Shown here: in pieces, positions 55,965 to 64,000 of the stretch | How the letters are laid out: each line of letters begins with the position of its first letter | Numbering within the stretch: position 1 is the stretch's first letter | Assembly (NCBI GenBank): GCA_002786065.1 | Contig: NHNY01000005.1 | Coordinates: 806,001 to 870,000 of the forward strand | Length of the DNA: 64,000 bases | DNA from: Microcyclospora pomicola | Taxonomy: Eukaryota > Ascomycota > Dothideomycetes > Capnodiales | Reading direction: 5' to 3' | Notes under the pieces: model-generated | Databases searched by the model: none | Seen by the model: only the letters and a program-made list of their open reading frames with translations | Told to the model about the DNA's origin: nothing | Made by a program: the position numbers and the translations under genes

Positions 55965-58593
55965 GTTTGCTGATGTAACGACCGCTTTTTGCTCGAGTTG
56001 GGCTTGTTCTGAGGGCTACTTGGAAGAAATCGAAGCAGTCGCAAGATTTAAGGTCGTATATATATGGTGTGAGTTGACCGTCATGTCATCGCAGCATGGA
56101 AACATCCTGCGGGCTTAATCCAGGCCCGTCTGGATCTCGGAACCTCGGCGTCGTTCCTCCAGTGCTGTCACTCGATGTTTCAGACGATATACATCGCAAA
56201 GCAAGGATTACGGCTAGCCTCAGATGGTCACATGCACGTCGACAACCTTGATCTGGGGAGACGCCAATGACATTCGATGTAGTCAGATGATAGTATGGGA
56301 ATGTTCTGTGGAGGGCCATGAGGTGTGGCGAGTCCGGACGTGACAGGCCCAATAGGCTACGTCCTGGATATTGCCAAAACCATGACGTTCGGATCACTGA
56401 TTGAGCGACATCATGCCCCAGAGAGATTTGCGACCCCGACGACATGCATTCTTCGCTTCTCTATGCTTCCTGCTGAGCAAAAGTAATGTGGTGCGCGTTA
56501 GCGTTTGGCATTGGGTATCAGCACGAGATTCTTGCTCATAGAAACATCGCGGTGAAGTACACAAATACCTTGTGCGTGGACCAGGGCAGCTCTTCGATTG
56601 GCAAATTGTGAAGCGGAGTGTGACCTACCACGAATAGAAAGCTTGAACAAGTAAATCGAAGCGTTAACAGGGGGTGCAGTCAATGTTCTCACGTTCGGAA
56701 GCGGACTAGCCATGCAGTGCTCATCAAATCGAGCTTCCCCACAGCGGGACGCGGCTCAGGGCGATACTCTAAATCAGCCACGCCGAAAGTACCGAGATGC
56801 AGGCACTACGAACCAAGATACAATTATGCTCTATATGCGACTACCAGAAAGGACATGGGCGCGGGGAACCTTGATCAATCTTGCTCGTTTCCCTTCTCTT
56901 GCGACCCGTGCCTCCTGAAGCATATTGCCGTTCAGAGCGCGTCAGTGTCCGCATCTAGTCAGGCACCACAACCTTCCGTGGTTAATTGGTACAGGATTGC
57001 CCCTGGTCCGCGAGGCGCAGTCTGCGGCCATCAGCGAGCAAGATGAGCTAAGTCGCTGAATGTTGCGTCGAATGCTGAGATAGCAAGCATATCTGACATA
57101 GGTATATTGCATCGGGTAGTCGACATGTATGTAAGTCAATCACTCTCTCAACCTCATCGGCTGGTTACCTGATCTTCCAGCGCATCGGGCAGGGCTCCTA
57201 TGCTGCGCAAGATCGTCACAAAGGTCTGCCATTTCTGTCGGTTATTTCAATCAGTCACACCATACTCGGATGATCCTGCGATGTACCTGCATGGAATCAA
57301 GCATCCTCTTCTGCTCGGATCATGATGAGAGATATAGCCAACGATGTACCAGCACCAGTAGCTTGTGGCCTCGGTCGCGCGAGATACCCTCTGCAGTGTA
57401 TCAACTCTTCTCGTGACTAATGAAGGATAGTTGCGCGAAATGTGTGCTTAGTGCGCTCCCTGCTGTCGTCCGTCTCCACGATTCAGTCTCGAGATCGTCC
57501 TTTCGTGCTACCAAAGAGATGGTCCATCCAGTATGTCACTTAGTCGTTTAAATGCATCATTCCAGACCACAAGCACTCAAGTTGAGACATTGGTCTGCAG
57601 ATGGACACGGTACTACCAAAGCAACATATGCACTCCACGCTGTCGCGATCAGCCTACGCCAAGAAATCTTGTATAGTCCACGAGATGTCGGTACTGAGCA
57701 ATCGCAGCCCACGCAAACGAGAACAAGGAAACTCACGTAGATCATTAAGACGCTGCCGAGGTCTCGAAGCTCCAGAGGGGATGTACAGGAACATTCCTAC
57801 TCTAGGTATCTTTACTTGGAGGATCATGCACAATCATAGTCCAGTCTCTTGGACCTGCTCCACGAAAGTGAGTCGGGGCTGGGCCCTTCTGTCATCGCGA
57901 GTTCCTCACCCAGAATCCAAGCTCGAATTCGACAAGTCGCCCTAGTCAGTGACCGCGAAATATGTACGTCAGGGCGTACACAATGGCATCTGGATAGCAC
58001 GAGCCTAGCGGCGTTCTGATTGGCCTTGGGAAACGCAACCGTCGGGAGTGGCTATCTCGCGGTCTTGCCCTGCAGTCATCGAACTAAACATTTTACAAGG
58101 TGTCACAGGAGAACATGGCCGAGTTGTGGACGTGGGTAGAGCTGTGTTTGCAGAGGTTGAGGAGCCCATTGGCATAGGTAGACCAGCGGCATGGAGGAAG
58201 GAGATGGTGCTTACCAACCTCTCGAGACTACAGCCGGATGCTTGATTTTGACGCATGGCTACTTGTTACATATCAGTGAAGCCAATTTTATTGGCAAGAG
58301 CCGTAGCACCCTCGAGCTGGTTGAGGGCGCAGCCGAATTTGGTAAGCTACGAGTTCATGAAATCGTGTTTCAATGCTAGTATATTGAAGCATGCCGTTGC
58401 TATCTGAGGACCCCGTAGGTAAGGTGTCGAGGAAGAGGTGCACATCGCTGTACAGGGGCATGTAGCAGCATGTCATGAAAGGCGACTTCCGATCACGGTG
58501 ATGGCGATAAGCGATGGTATATATGTACGACGTGATCTTATACTGACGAACACCCGAGGCTTTATAATCGCCCCAGCGGCTGAAAATCCTTAA
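55965..58593. other. 2.6-kb stretch without a recognised gene
   Basis: A TATATATAT element at 56057-56065 lies about 95 bp before the secreted-protein ATG on the minus strand and is its likely TATA box. A 71-codon minus-strand frame (56498-56713) contains GICVLHRDVSMSKN, faintly like a kinase catalytic loop, but nothing around it extends the domain. Other frames (up to about 119 codons) have no resemblance. No RNA gene or transposon is seen. Confidence 0.4.
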
Positions 58594-61170
58594 TCATGCC
58601 AATCGAGTGTCCCAGTCGTCGGCGAATTTGCTGATTTCCATTCGCACCGTCCGTGTGATCTGTCGCTTGTGCTCGTTGCTATGAATTAGCATCCGCTGCT
58701 CCAAAGCCTGTTCCTGCGCAGCGGACAAGTACCCTCGTTCCACATCACTGAGTTCTGCTTTGACAGATGTATTCATCTGCTCCTCTAGCGCAGCCAAAGC
58801 ACGTCGCTTTGTGACTTCAATCTCACGTCGCTCCTGCTCTACAGACTGACCCCGCGCTATCTTTGTGGCGCGTTCGACCTCCTCTTGTTGTGCTGACCAG
58901 ACTTTTCGTTTCTTCTTGAGTACTTCCTTGCGACGCGCTTTTTCTGCAAGGTAGCGCACACTGTGACCCCCAAGCTTTGAGGTCGTGAGACCTGATTCTA
59001 TGGTGGCAACAGGCGGTGCAGTGAAGAACAGTATTCGCCCTGCTCCATCCCGCTGATACTCTTCCCGAATCTCCAACGGGATGGAGAGATTGGCTTGATC
59101 GGGAAGAACATATACCTCAATTGGAGGTGGGTCACGATAGCTGGTGTTAGAACGTGCTGCAAAGGTAGAGGGGTTCGGAGGTATTGACGAGGTTTGCTGA
59201 AACGTCGAGGCTGGCGCTACGTTCCGAGGAGTCTGAGCAGAATGAATTTGTGGTGTTTGCGGCGTGTATACATGTGGTTGCACTTGCGTTGGTCGTTGTA
59301 TTACCGGCGATGGAGCGTAGCCAGAAGGATGGGACGCGGTATATGAAGGCGGCCGCGTCATCGTTGATGGCGGTCTTGAGGCTTGCTGGGGTCCAAGAGC
59401 TGGTGATTGGAAAGAACGCTGCGCCGCCATGGCTGGTCGCGGTGGAGGCGTTGGTAATTTAGGAGGAGGTGGTGGAGTAGGTTCCGGTGGCGGTGAGTCT
59501 TTCTCACCACGAGGTCGCTTGTGCACAGCACCAATCTTGGGAGGCGCTCCATCTGCGCCCCACTGGACCTTCGGAAGTTCGTCTGTCTCCTTTTGCTCGT
59601 CTTTGAGCAGATAGGCGATCGGTGAAGGATGCTTCTTCATGGATCGTGGACGATCGAACAAATTCATCTCGTAATCTTTGTCTCTGACTTCATCTGGCTG
59701 ACAGCTCGCCCACGTCTTGATTTTGTTGAATTGATGCTGCGTTTCATTGTACCGAGCTTCGCATACATATATATCCATGCCCTGTGGCAAACCACGAGGT
59801 CGACCCTTGAAGAAGCGTGTGGTGAACATGATGAAGCACTTTCCTTCCACCTCTTCGATGTTGTGGTCACGATACCGTCCAGTCTTTACAACCTCGTTGG
59901 ATAAAAAGTGCTTGTCGAAACGATGGACAGTTTGCTCGGGTCGATAGTACCAACAGACGTTGACCATGTTGCCGCCACCAAGAGCTTTGTATGTGCGATA
60001 CACCTGAGCAGGTATAGGTTTGGTCAAGTCGTTGGGGTTCTGGATATGGACCCAATCACCAACTTTGTATAGCTCGCCGTTGTGCAAGATACCGTTCGGC
60101 AGGGGAATCTTACCATCTTCGTCGGCGAAGACGTCGTCTGGCTTAGCCCGTTCTGCATCATATAGCTTGCCAGCCTCAACCTGAAGAGAGACAGCTTCTT
60201 TGTAGATGGGGGAATCGTCTTTGTTGTACTGCTTGGCATTATTGAACATCAAATTGACGTCTGCCATAAACTCCTCAACGGTCTTGTATTTCTTCCGTTT
60301 CACCTTCTTCTTCAACATATCGTATGCGACAGGATTCTTGACTTCCGCATAGTACTCTGGCATTTGTTGCTTGTCGGGCAGACGATCGAAACTTTTGATC
60401 ATGAGTTGTCCACGCTGGTTCTTCGGCTTTCGCATGCCTTTCAGAATAGCAAGGATACGAGACTCCATGGGAGTCAGAAGCTTTGGAGGCCGTCCACGGA
60501 CACGTTTTCCGCCTTCACCACCTTCTTCTGCTGCATCACGTTTCGCTATGGTGGAACCGCGTGGTCGTCCGCGCTTCCTACGCTTTAGACCTTCTTCCTC
60601 TTCATCCTCGTCCTCGTCTTCTTCCCCTTCTTCATCGGACTCGTCTTCGTCCTCTTGTTCAGCCTCGGCGTCCTCCATCGGTATATCTTCATAAGTAGGA
60701 ATCTCGCCCAGGTCCGGTAGAGTAGCTACTTCTTGTGTGATAACGCCATTCGCAACTAGTTGCTGCAGGTGAGACTCAAGCTGCTCTTTGATCACTAGCG
60801 CATCCTGGAACGCGCCGCTGTCGGGTCGGTTGAAGACTTGCGCGTTATGAGGAATGAGTGCAAAATCGCGTACAAACTCCGAGAATGAGCCATACGCTTT
60901 TGTGTGAATCTTGGCCTTGATCGTGGACAGAGCAACTGGCTCCTTGATGGTCTCATAGTATTCCGGGATCACGCGCTTGTTGACCTTTTTATGAAATAGC
61001 TTGGAAGGATCGAACCCATCAGAAGTCCTATAGTCGTAGATGGCATTCAGGATCTTGGACATGGCAGTCCATTGCGGCGCCGGGAGATGTGTTCCATCAC
61101 TCTTCGCTGCCGCCTCGGTAGAGGGCACAGGTGTGGTGCTCGGGCTTCGTTCACTTTTCCGAGGTGGCAT
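58594..61170 (-). CDS. RSC1: RSC chromatin-remodelling complex subunit Rsc1/Rsc2
   Basis: Acetyl-lysine-reading subunit of the RSC (SWI/SNF-type) remodeller in the nucleus. Intronless, 858 aa. Bromodomain 1 is at about 35-140 and bromodomain 2 at about 235-340 (PEYYAEVKNPVAYDMLKKKV). Between them lie a Glu/Asp tract (about 167-193) and two AT-hook cores, GRPRG (201) and RGRPPK (225). A BAH domain follows (about 365-485, YKVGDWVHIQNPNDLTKPIP). Then comes a Pro-rich disordered region and a C-terminal helical Lys/Glu-rich segment. This order is diagnostic of Rsc1/Rsc2; filamentous fungi usually have a single gene for both. It is divergent from OTU1 over 371 bp. Confidence 0.95.
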   Translation of the reverse strand: MPPRKSERSPSTTPVPSTEAAAKSDGTHLPAPQWTAMSKILNAIYDYRTSDGFDPSKLFHKKVNKRVIPEYYETIKEPVALSTIKAKIHTKAYGSFSEFVRDFALIPHNAQVFNRPDSGAFQDALVIKEQLESHLQQLVANGVITQEVATLPDLGEIPTYEDIPMEDAEAEQEDEDESDEEGEEDEDEDEEEEGLKRRKRGRPRGSTIAKRDAAEEGGEGGKRVRGRPPKLLTPMESRILAILKGMRKPKNQRGQLMIKSFDRLPDKQQMPEYYAEVKNPVAYDMLKKKVKRKKYKTVEEFMADVNLMFNNAKQYNKDDSPIYKEAVSLQVEAGKLYDAERAKPDDVFADEDGKIPLPNGILHNGELYKVGDWVHIQNPNDLTKPIPAQVYRTYKALGGGNMVNVCWYYRPEQTVHRFDKHFLSNEVVKTGRYRDHNIEEVEGKCFIMFTTRFFKGRPRGLPQGMDIYVCEARYNETQHQFNKIKTWASCQPDEVRDKDYEMNLFDRPRSMKKHPSPIAYLLKDEQKETDELPKVQWGADGAPPKIGAVHKRPRGEKDSPPPEPTPPPPPKLPTPPPRPAMAAQRSFQSPALGPQQASRPPSTMTRPPSYTASHPSGYAPSPVIQRPTQVQPHVYTPQTPQIHSAQTPRNVAPASTFQQTSSIPPNPSTFAARSNTSYRDPPPIEVYVLPDQANLSIPLEIREEYQRDGAGRILFFTAPPVATIESGLTTSKLGGHSVRYLAEKARRKEVLKKKRKVWSAQQEEVERATKIARGQSVEQERREIEVTKRRALAALEEQMNTSVKAELSDVERGYLSAAQEQALEQRMLIHSNEHKRQITRTVRMEISKFADDWDTRLA

Positions 61171-61541
61171 CGTGGGTTGGACAGGATGCGCGACTTGACT
61201 CGCGAGGGTAGTTGAAGATGTGACAATCAGTACATGTATGTTACTGTAGATGTAAGTTCTGGTAGGAGACGCGACTGGCCCGGGTGAACGCTAATGGCGA
61301 GAGCACAGCCACAGCCACTCTGATGTGGCGCAATTCCATATGCACGTCATGTGCTTACGTGAGCCTTACCTTACGAATTGAACGAAGACAATGGCTGCAT
61401 TCACCCACGAGACGACATCGTGGGTCGAGACATTCAATCTGCAGGTGACCACGCGTGGCTGAGACTCTTCGGACGGACTGAGTGTCGGTTGATATTGATC
61501 CCACCAAGAAGAACATAAATTGCAGCAGCGACGTCTCAATC
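61171..61541. promoter_or_regulatory. Divergent promoter, RSC1 / OTU1
   Basis: The 371 bp between outward-facing start codons. An in-frame GTG upstream of OTU1 extends the frame but offers no ATG. No specific site is asserted. Confidence 0.4.
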
Positions 61542-62597
61542 ATGCGCCTTCGTATCCGCGGTCCCCAAGGTGTGGTACCACTTAAGATTGACGATGGCGC
61601 TTCATGGCAGGATTTACGAAGGGAGATCTCTGCCAAAACCGGGGTACCTGACTTTGACCTCAAATATGGATATCCGCCTCAGCCTGTCAACATGGAGTCT
61701 TTCGATGGCGCTACCAAATTGTCAGATTTGTCTATCAAGCTCAATGGCGAACAGCTCATAGTGATGCCCAGATTACTCCAACAGACTCTCACAGCTCCTT
61801 TGGCCGGAACTCAGCCGGCTCCAGAAACGATCAAATCTCTCCCTCCGCAGACTAAAACACCCGCCGTCGCACATCAGTCTGGTGATTTCCCCGATCAAAA
61901 GCTCAGTCTCACTCGCAAGTCTCGGACGGGCACCGACACAGAACCGCCTGAGATACCCGTACCGCTTCTCGATGGTATCATGGTGCTCCGCGTGATGCCA
62001 GACGACAATTCCTGTATGTTCCGAGCGCTCTCTTCGGCAGTGCTTGGCTCAGCACTCGATGGTATGACCGAACTCAGATCTGTGGTAGCACAGGTCATCC
62101 AAAGCAAGCCTGAGCTCTACACCGAAGGAGTGCTCGAAAAGGAGCCAACGTCCTACTGCCGCTGGATTCAACGTGAGGATAGTTGGGGTGGAGGCATTGA
62201 ACTGTCGATATTGAGCGAGCATTTTGATATCGAGATCTGCAGCATCAACGTACAAGACCTACGGATTGACAAATTCAACGAAGGCTGCCGGACTAGGTGC
62301 GTTCTGGTGTATTCCGGTATCCACTACGATGTTTGCGCTGTGACGCCTTTCAGTGGAGCTGATCCAGAGTTCGATCGCAAAGTGTTCGACGTGGTACGAA
62401 CAGGTGACGAGGAAATGGACGGTGGAGCACTAGAAGCTGCACGCGATTTGTGTAAAGGGCTACAGAGTCAGCATTATTTCACGGATACGCATGGTTTCGA
62501 TGTGAAATGCAACACCTGCGGTCAACAAGGCAAAGGTCAGATGTGGGCGGTTGGTCACGCGCGGGGAACTGGACACAGCGACTTTGGCGAAGGATGA
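61542..62597 (+). CDS. OTU1: Ubiquitin thioesterase Otu1 (YOD1)
   Basis: Deubiquitinase that works with Cdc48/p97 in ER-associated degradation. Intronless from ATG 61542, 351 aa, the family length. A UBX-like domain (1-78) for Cdc48 binding starts MRLRIRGPQGVVPLKIDDGA. The OTU domain is at about 147-270, with catalytic Asp155 and Cys158 in PDDNSCMFRAL and His261 in SGIHYDV. The family's C-terminal C2H2 zinc finger is intact: Cys323, Cys326, His339 and His345 (VKCNTC, VGHARGTGH). It is convergent with APC1, 169 bp away. Confidence 0.96.
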   Translation: MRLRIRGPQGVVPLKIDDGASWQDLRREISAKTGVPDFDLKYGYPPQPVNMESFDGATKLSDLSIKLNGEQLIVMPRLLQQTLTAPLAGTQPAPETIKSLPPQTKTPAVAHQSGDFPDQKLSLTRKSRTGTDTEPPEIPVPLLDGIMVLRVMPDDNSCMFRALSSAVLGSALDGMTELRSVVAQVIQSKPELYTEGVLEKEPTSYCRWIQREDSWGGGIELSILSEHFDIEICSINVQDLRIDKFNEGCRTRCVLVYSGIHYDVCAVTPFSGADPEFDRKVFDVVRTGDEEMDGGALEAARDLCKGLQSQHYFTDTHGFDVKCNTCGQQGKGQMWAVGHARGTGHSDFGEG

Positions 62598-62766
62598 TGT
62601 AGCCATCTATTCACATTGGCTTGAACGATATGTGATTGATCACCCTTCAACACGTCGTTGGCGTTTGCTTTCAATACTGCTCGTGAGTGTGCAACGAAGT
62701 CGGAATCGAACGCTAAGGAATATGCTAGAATAACATCATGATGGCCCGAAGCAACACTATGAAGTG

Positions 62767-64000
62767 TCAACTCCTTCGCTCCTCGATGCGACGACATCTT
62801 TCCTCAACTCTTGCTTTCAGAGCATCAATCACCTCATTACCGATCCATCGCAGCCTCTCATCGCCCTCATCCCTTGCTCGCTCCGCCCAACTGAAAAGCA
62901 AGCGAAGGTTCCATAGAGCGTTCTTGTTAGCACTGTTGGCTGCTTTACCGAGCATCACTCTATCGTCGATCACAGTCCTACGTTCATCCGTGTGGATAGC
63001 ACTGTGTTCATCTGATGGTAGCACTAATTCCACGTCTGCTTTGTTGAAGTCACTGAAGGCCGGAAGGTCGAAGATAGTGTGCCACCATTTCGCACTCGCG
63101 GCTTTGGTACGCTGTCCATCATTCAATGCTGCAAGCATCATGCTGAAGGTGGAAGTATGTCCCTCTGCGGCCGGACATCGGCGGACAAAAAGTCGTTGGT
63201 TCTGCTTGAACGCTATGAGGTGGCGAGGATTGGAAGCAAAGTCGAGTGTAATCCGCCAGAATGCTGGATCCGTGGTCTGAATTGTGGCAATCGTAGATAG
63301 CTCAGGGAGAATGCACGGCGCCTGCAGTTCTTTGACATGCCCATCATGTAGCTTAATTGATATCGGCATGGCTAGCGGTCGTCGCGTGTCAACATCTTCG
63401 ATCACGAGACAACGTGCTTCGGCGGCGAACACCCAGAAGTGTCGGAAAGCCTGCAGATGTACTCGGTTATCATGCACGTCAGTGGGAAACAGTGGGTAGA
63501 AGGCGCAAATCAAGGACGCTGTGGCAAGGTCAGAGGTGCCTAACGTGTACGTTCCTCCTCCGAGAAAGAGTACACCAATGCCGAGATGTGCTGCCATATG
63601 CGAGCCATACGGCGTCTCTGCATCGGTGCGGCCATGCAAGCGACGCAGGTAACGGAATGTCTTGAGATCGCCAGTCCCTGCCATGACTGTCGCTGCCGAA
63701 AGTGCGAGCACATCAATACAGCGGCGAATGATGGAACGTGCCAGTTTAGCATCGTAAAAGTAAACTTCGCTACCCTTCACGGCATTGAAGATGTCGAGAA
63801 CTGCCAGTATCTCGTCGCGAGCATGCTCATTGGCACTGCCGGCGTACCTGAGACTGAGTGCCCAGGCAAGACCTGTAGCAATATTGTAAAATGGCACATC
63901 CAAGGTCTTCAAGGTTACGCGGCCAGGCTGTGATGCCATGTCTCGAAATCTGTTCTTGTAGCACAAGGGCAGGTTGTTCTTGATCCACGTTGGCTCTTGT
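62767..64000 (-). CDS. APC1: Anaphase-promoting complex subunit 1 (C-terminal part, cut by window edge)
   Basis: Scaffold subunit (BimE/Tsg24) of the APC/C ubiquitin ligase. About 410 codons are visible and the frame stays open to the right edge through WIKNNLPLCYKNRF, so the N-terminal part lies outside. Recognisable APC1 stretches are FYNIATGLAWALSLRYAGS, LHGRTDAETPYGSHMAAHLG (a PC-repeat region), FLGGGTYTLGTSDLATASL and FYPLFPTDVHDNRVHLQAFR, followed by the C-terminal domain. It ends at a TGA (62769..62767) after a basic helix, RVEERCRRIEERRS. No intron is needed in the visible part. Confidence 0.94.
   Translation of the reverse strand, partial: QEPTWIKNNLPLCYKNRFRDMASQPGRVTLKTLDVPFYNIATGLAWALSLRYAGSANEHARDEILAVLDIFNAVKGSEVYFYDAKLARSIIRRCIDVLALSAATVMAGTGDLKTFRYLRRLHGRTDAETPYGSHMAAHLGIGVLFLGGGTYTLGTSDLATASLICAFYPLFPTDVHDNRVHLQAFRHFWVFAAEARCLVIEDVDTRRPLAMPISIKLHDGHVKELQAPCILPELSTIATIQTTDPAFWRITLDFASNPRHLIAFKQNQRLFVRRCPAAEGHTSTFSMMLAALNDGQRTKAASAKWWHTIFDLPAFSDFNKADVELVLPSDEHSAIHTDERRTVIDDRVMLGKAANSANKNALWNLRLLFSWAERARDEGDERLRWIGNEVIDALKARVEERCRRIEERRS

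Noticed and set aside
62690-62725. B-box-like GCGTTCGATTCCG on the minus strand
   Set aside because: The flanking five bases do not pair as a T stem and no upstream arms are present.
1-64000. Secondary-metabolite cluster, transposon, virus-derived element or CRISPR array
   Set aside because: The GH43, monooxygenase and MFS genes are far apart and surrounded by housekeeping genes. I saw no backbone synthase, reverse transcriptase, transposase, capsid-like frame, terminal repeats or spacer arrays.

Overview
The window is a gene-dense stretch of a filamentous ascomycete nuclear genome. Its genes carry few, short introns (42 to 118 nt) with GT..AG ends and CTGAC/CTAAC-type branch sites. Its proteins are the Pezizomycotina forms of DASH, Ldb17, Exo1, RSC1/2 and others, and it keeps a mitochondrial ClpP, which the model yeasts lack. 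The secreted tandem-domain protein near 55 kb and the overall style suggest Dothideomycetes; this is an inference, not a proof. I recognise 24 protein-coding genes, one of them cut by the right edge. I found no rRNA, tRNA, CRISPR array, transposon or virus-derived element.

Layout. 0-6.5 kb: a sequence gap, then the beta-1,3-glucan synthase FKS1. 7-12 kb: COG3 and a membrane-anchored GH43 enzyme. 12-17.4 kb: mitochondrial ClpP, a small Cys-containing membrane protein, a Sec14-like protein with a mitochondrial-looking N-terminus, and DAM1. 17.4-19.4 kb: no gene seen. 19.4-32.6 kb: a Ytp1-like membrane protein, condensin SMC4, prenylcysteine lyase, an Fbxo9/Pof7-type F-box protein and the Mtm1/SLC25A39 carrier. 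33-44 kb: the TORC2/eisosome adaptor SLM1, EXO1, TMA16, an FAD monooxygenase and LDB17. 44-56 kb: a mucin-like secreted repeat protein, an MFS transporter, a ubiquitin-like/AN1 zinc-finger protein and the secreted tandem-domain protein. 56-58.6 kb: no gene seen. 58.6-64 kb: RSC1/2, OTU1 and the C-terminal part of APC1.

Most genes are single-copy housekeeping functions: cell wall, Golgi tethering, chromosome segregation (DAM1, SMC4, APC1), DNA repair, chromatin, actin nucleation and mitochondrial proteostasis or carriers. They do not form a pathway cluster. Several lie head to head over short shared promoters: Sec14-like/DAM1, EXO1/TMA16, monooxygenase/LDB17, F-box/MTM1 and RSC/OTU1. Exon boundaries were derived by hand from splice signals, reading frame and remembered family sequences, so they need transcript support.

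I did not find a convincing new multi-gene system. The most interesting loci are the secreted protein with two copies of one domain that resembles actinobacterial DUF6801, the repeat-rich mucin-like protein, and the Sec14-like protein with two possible starts.
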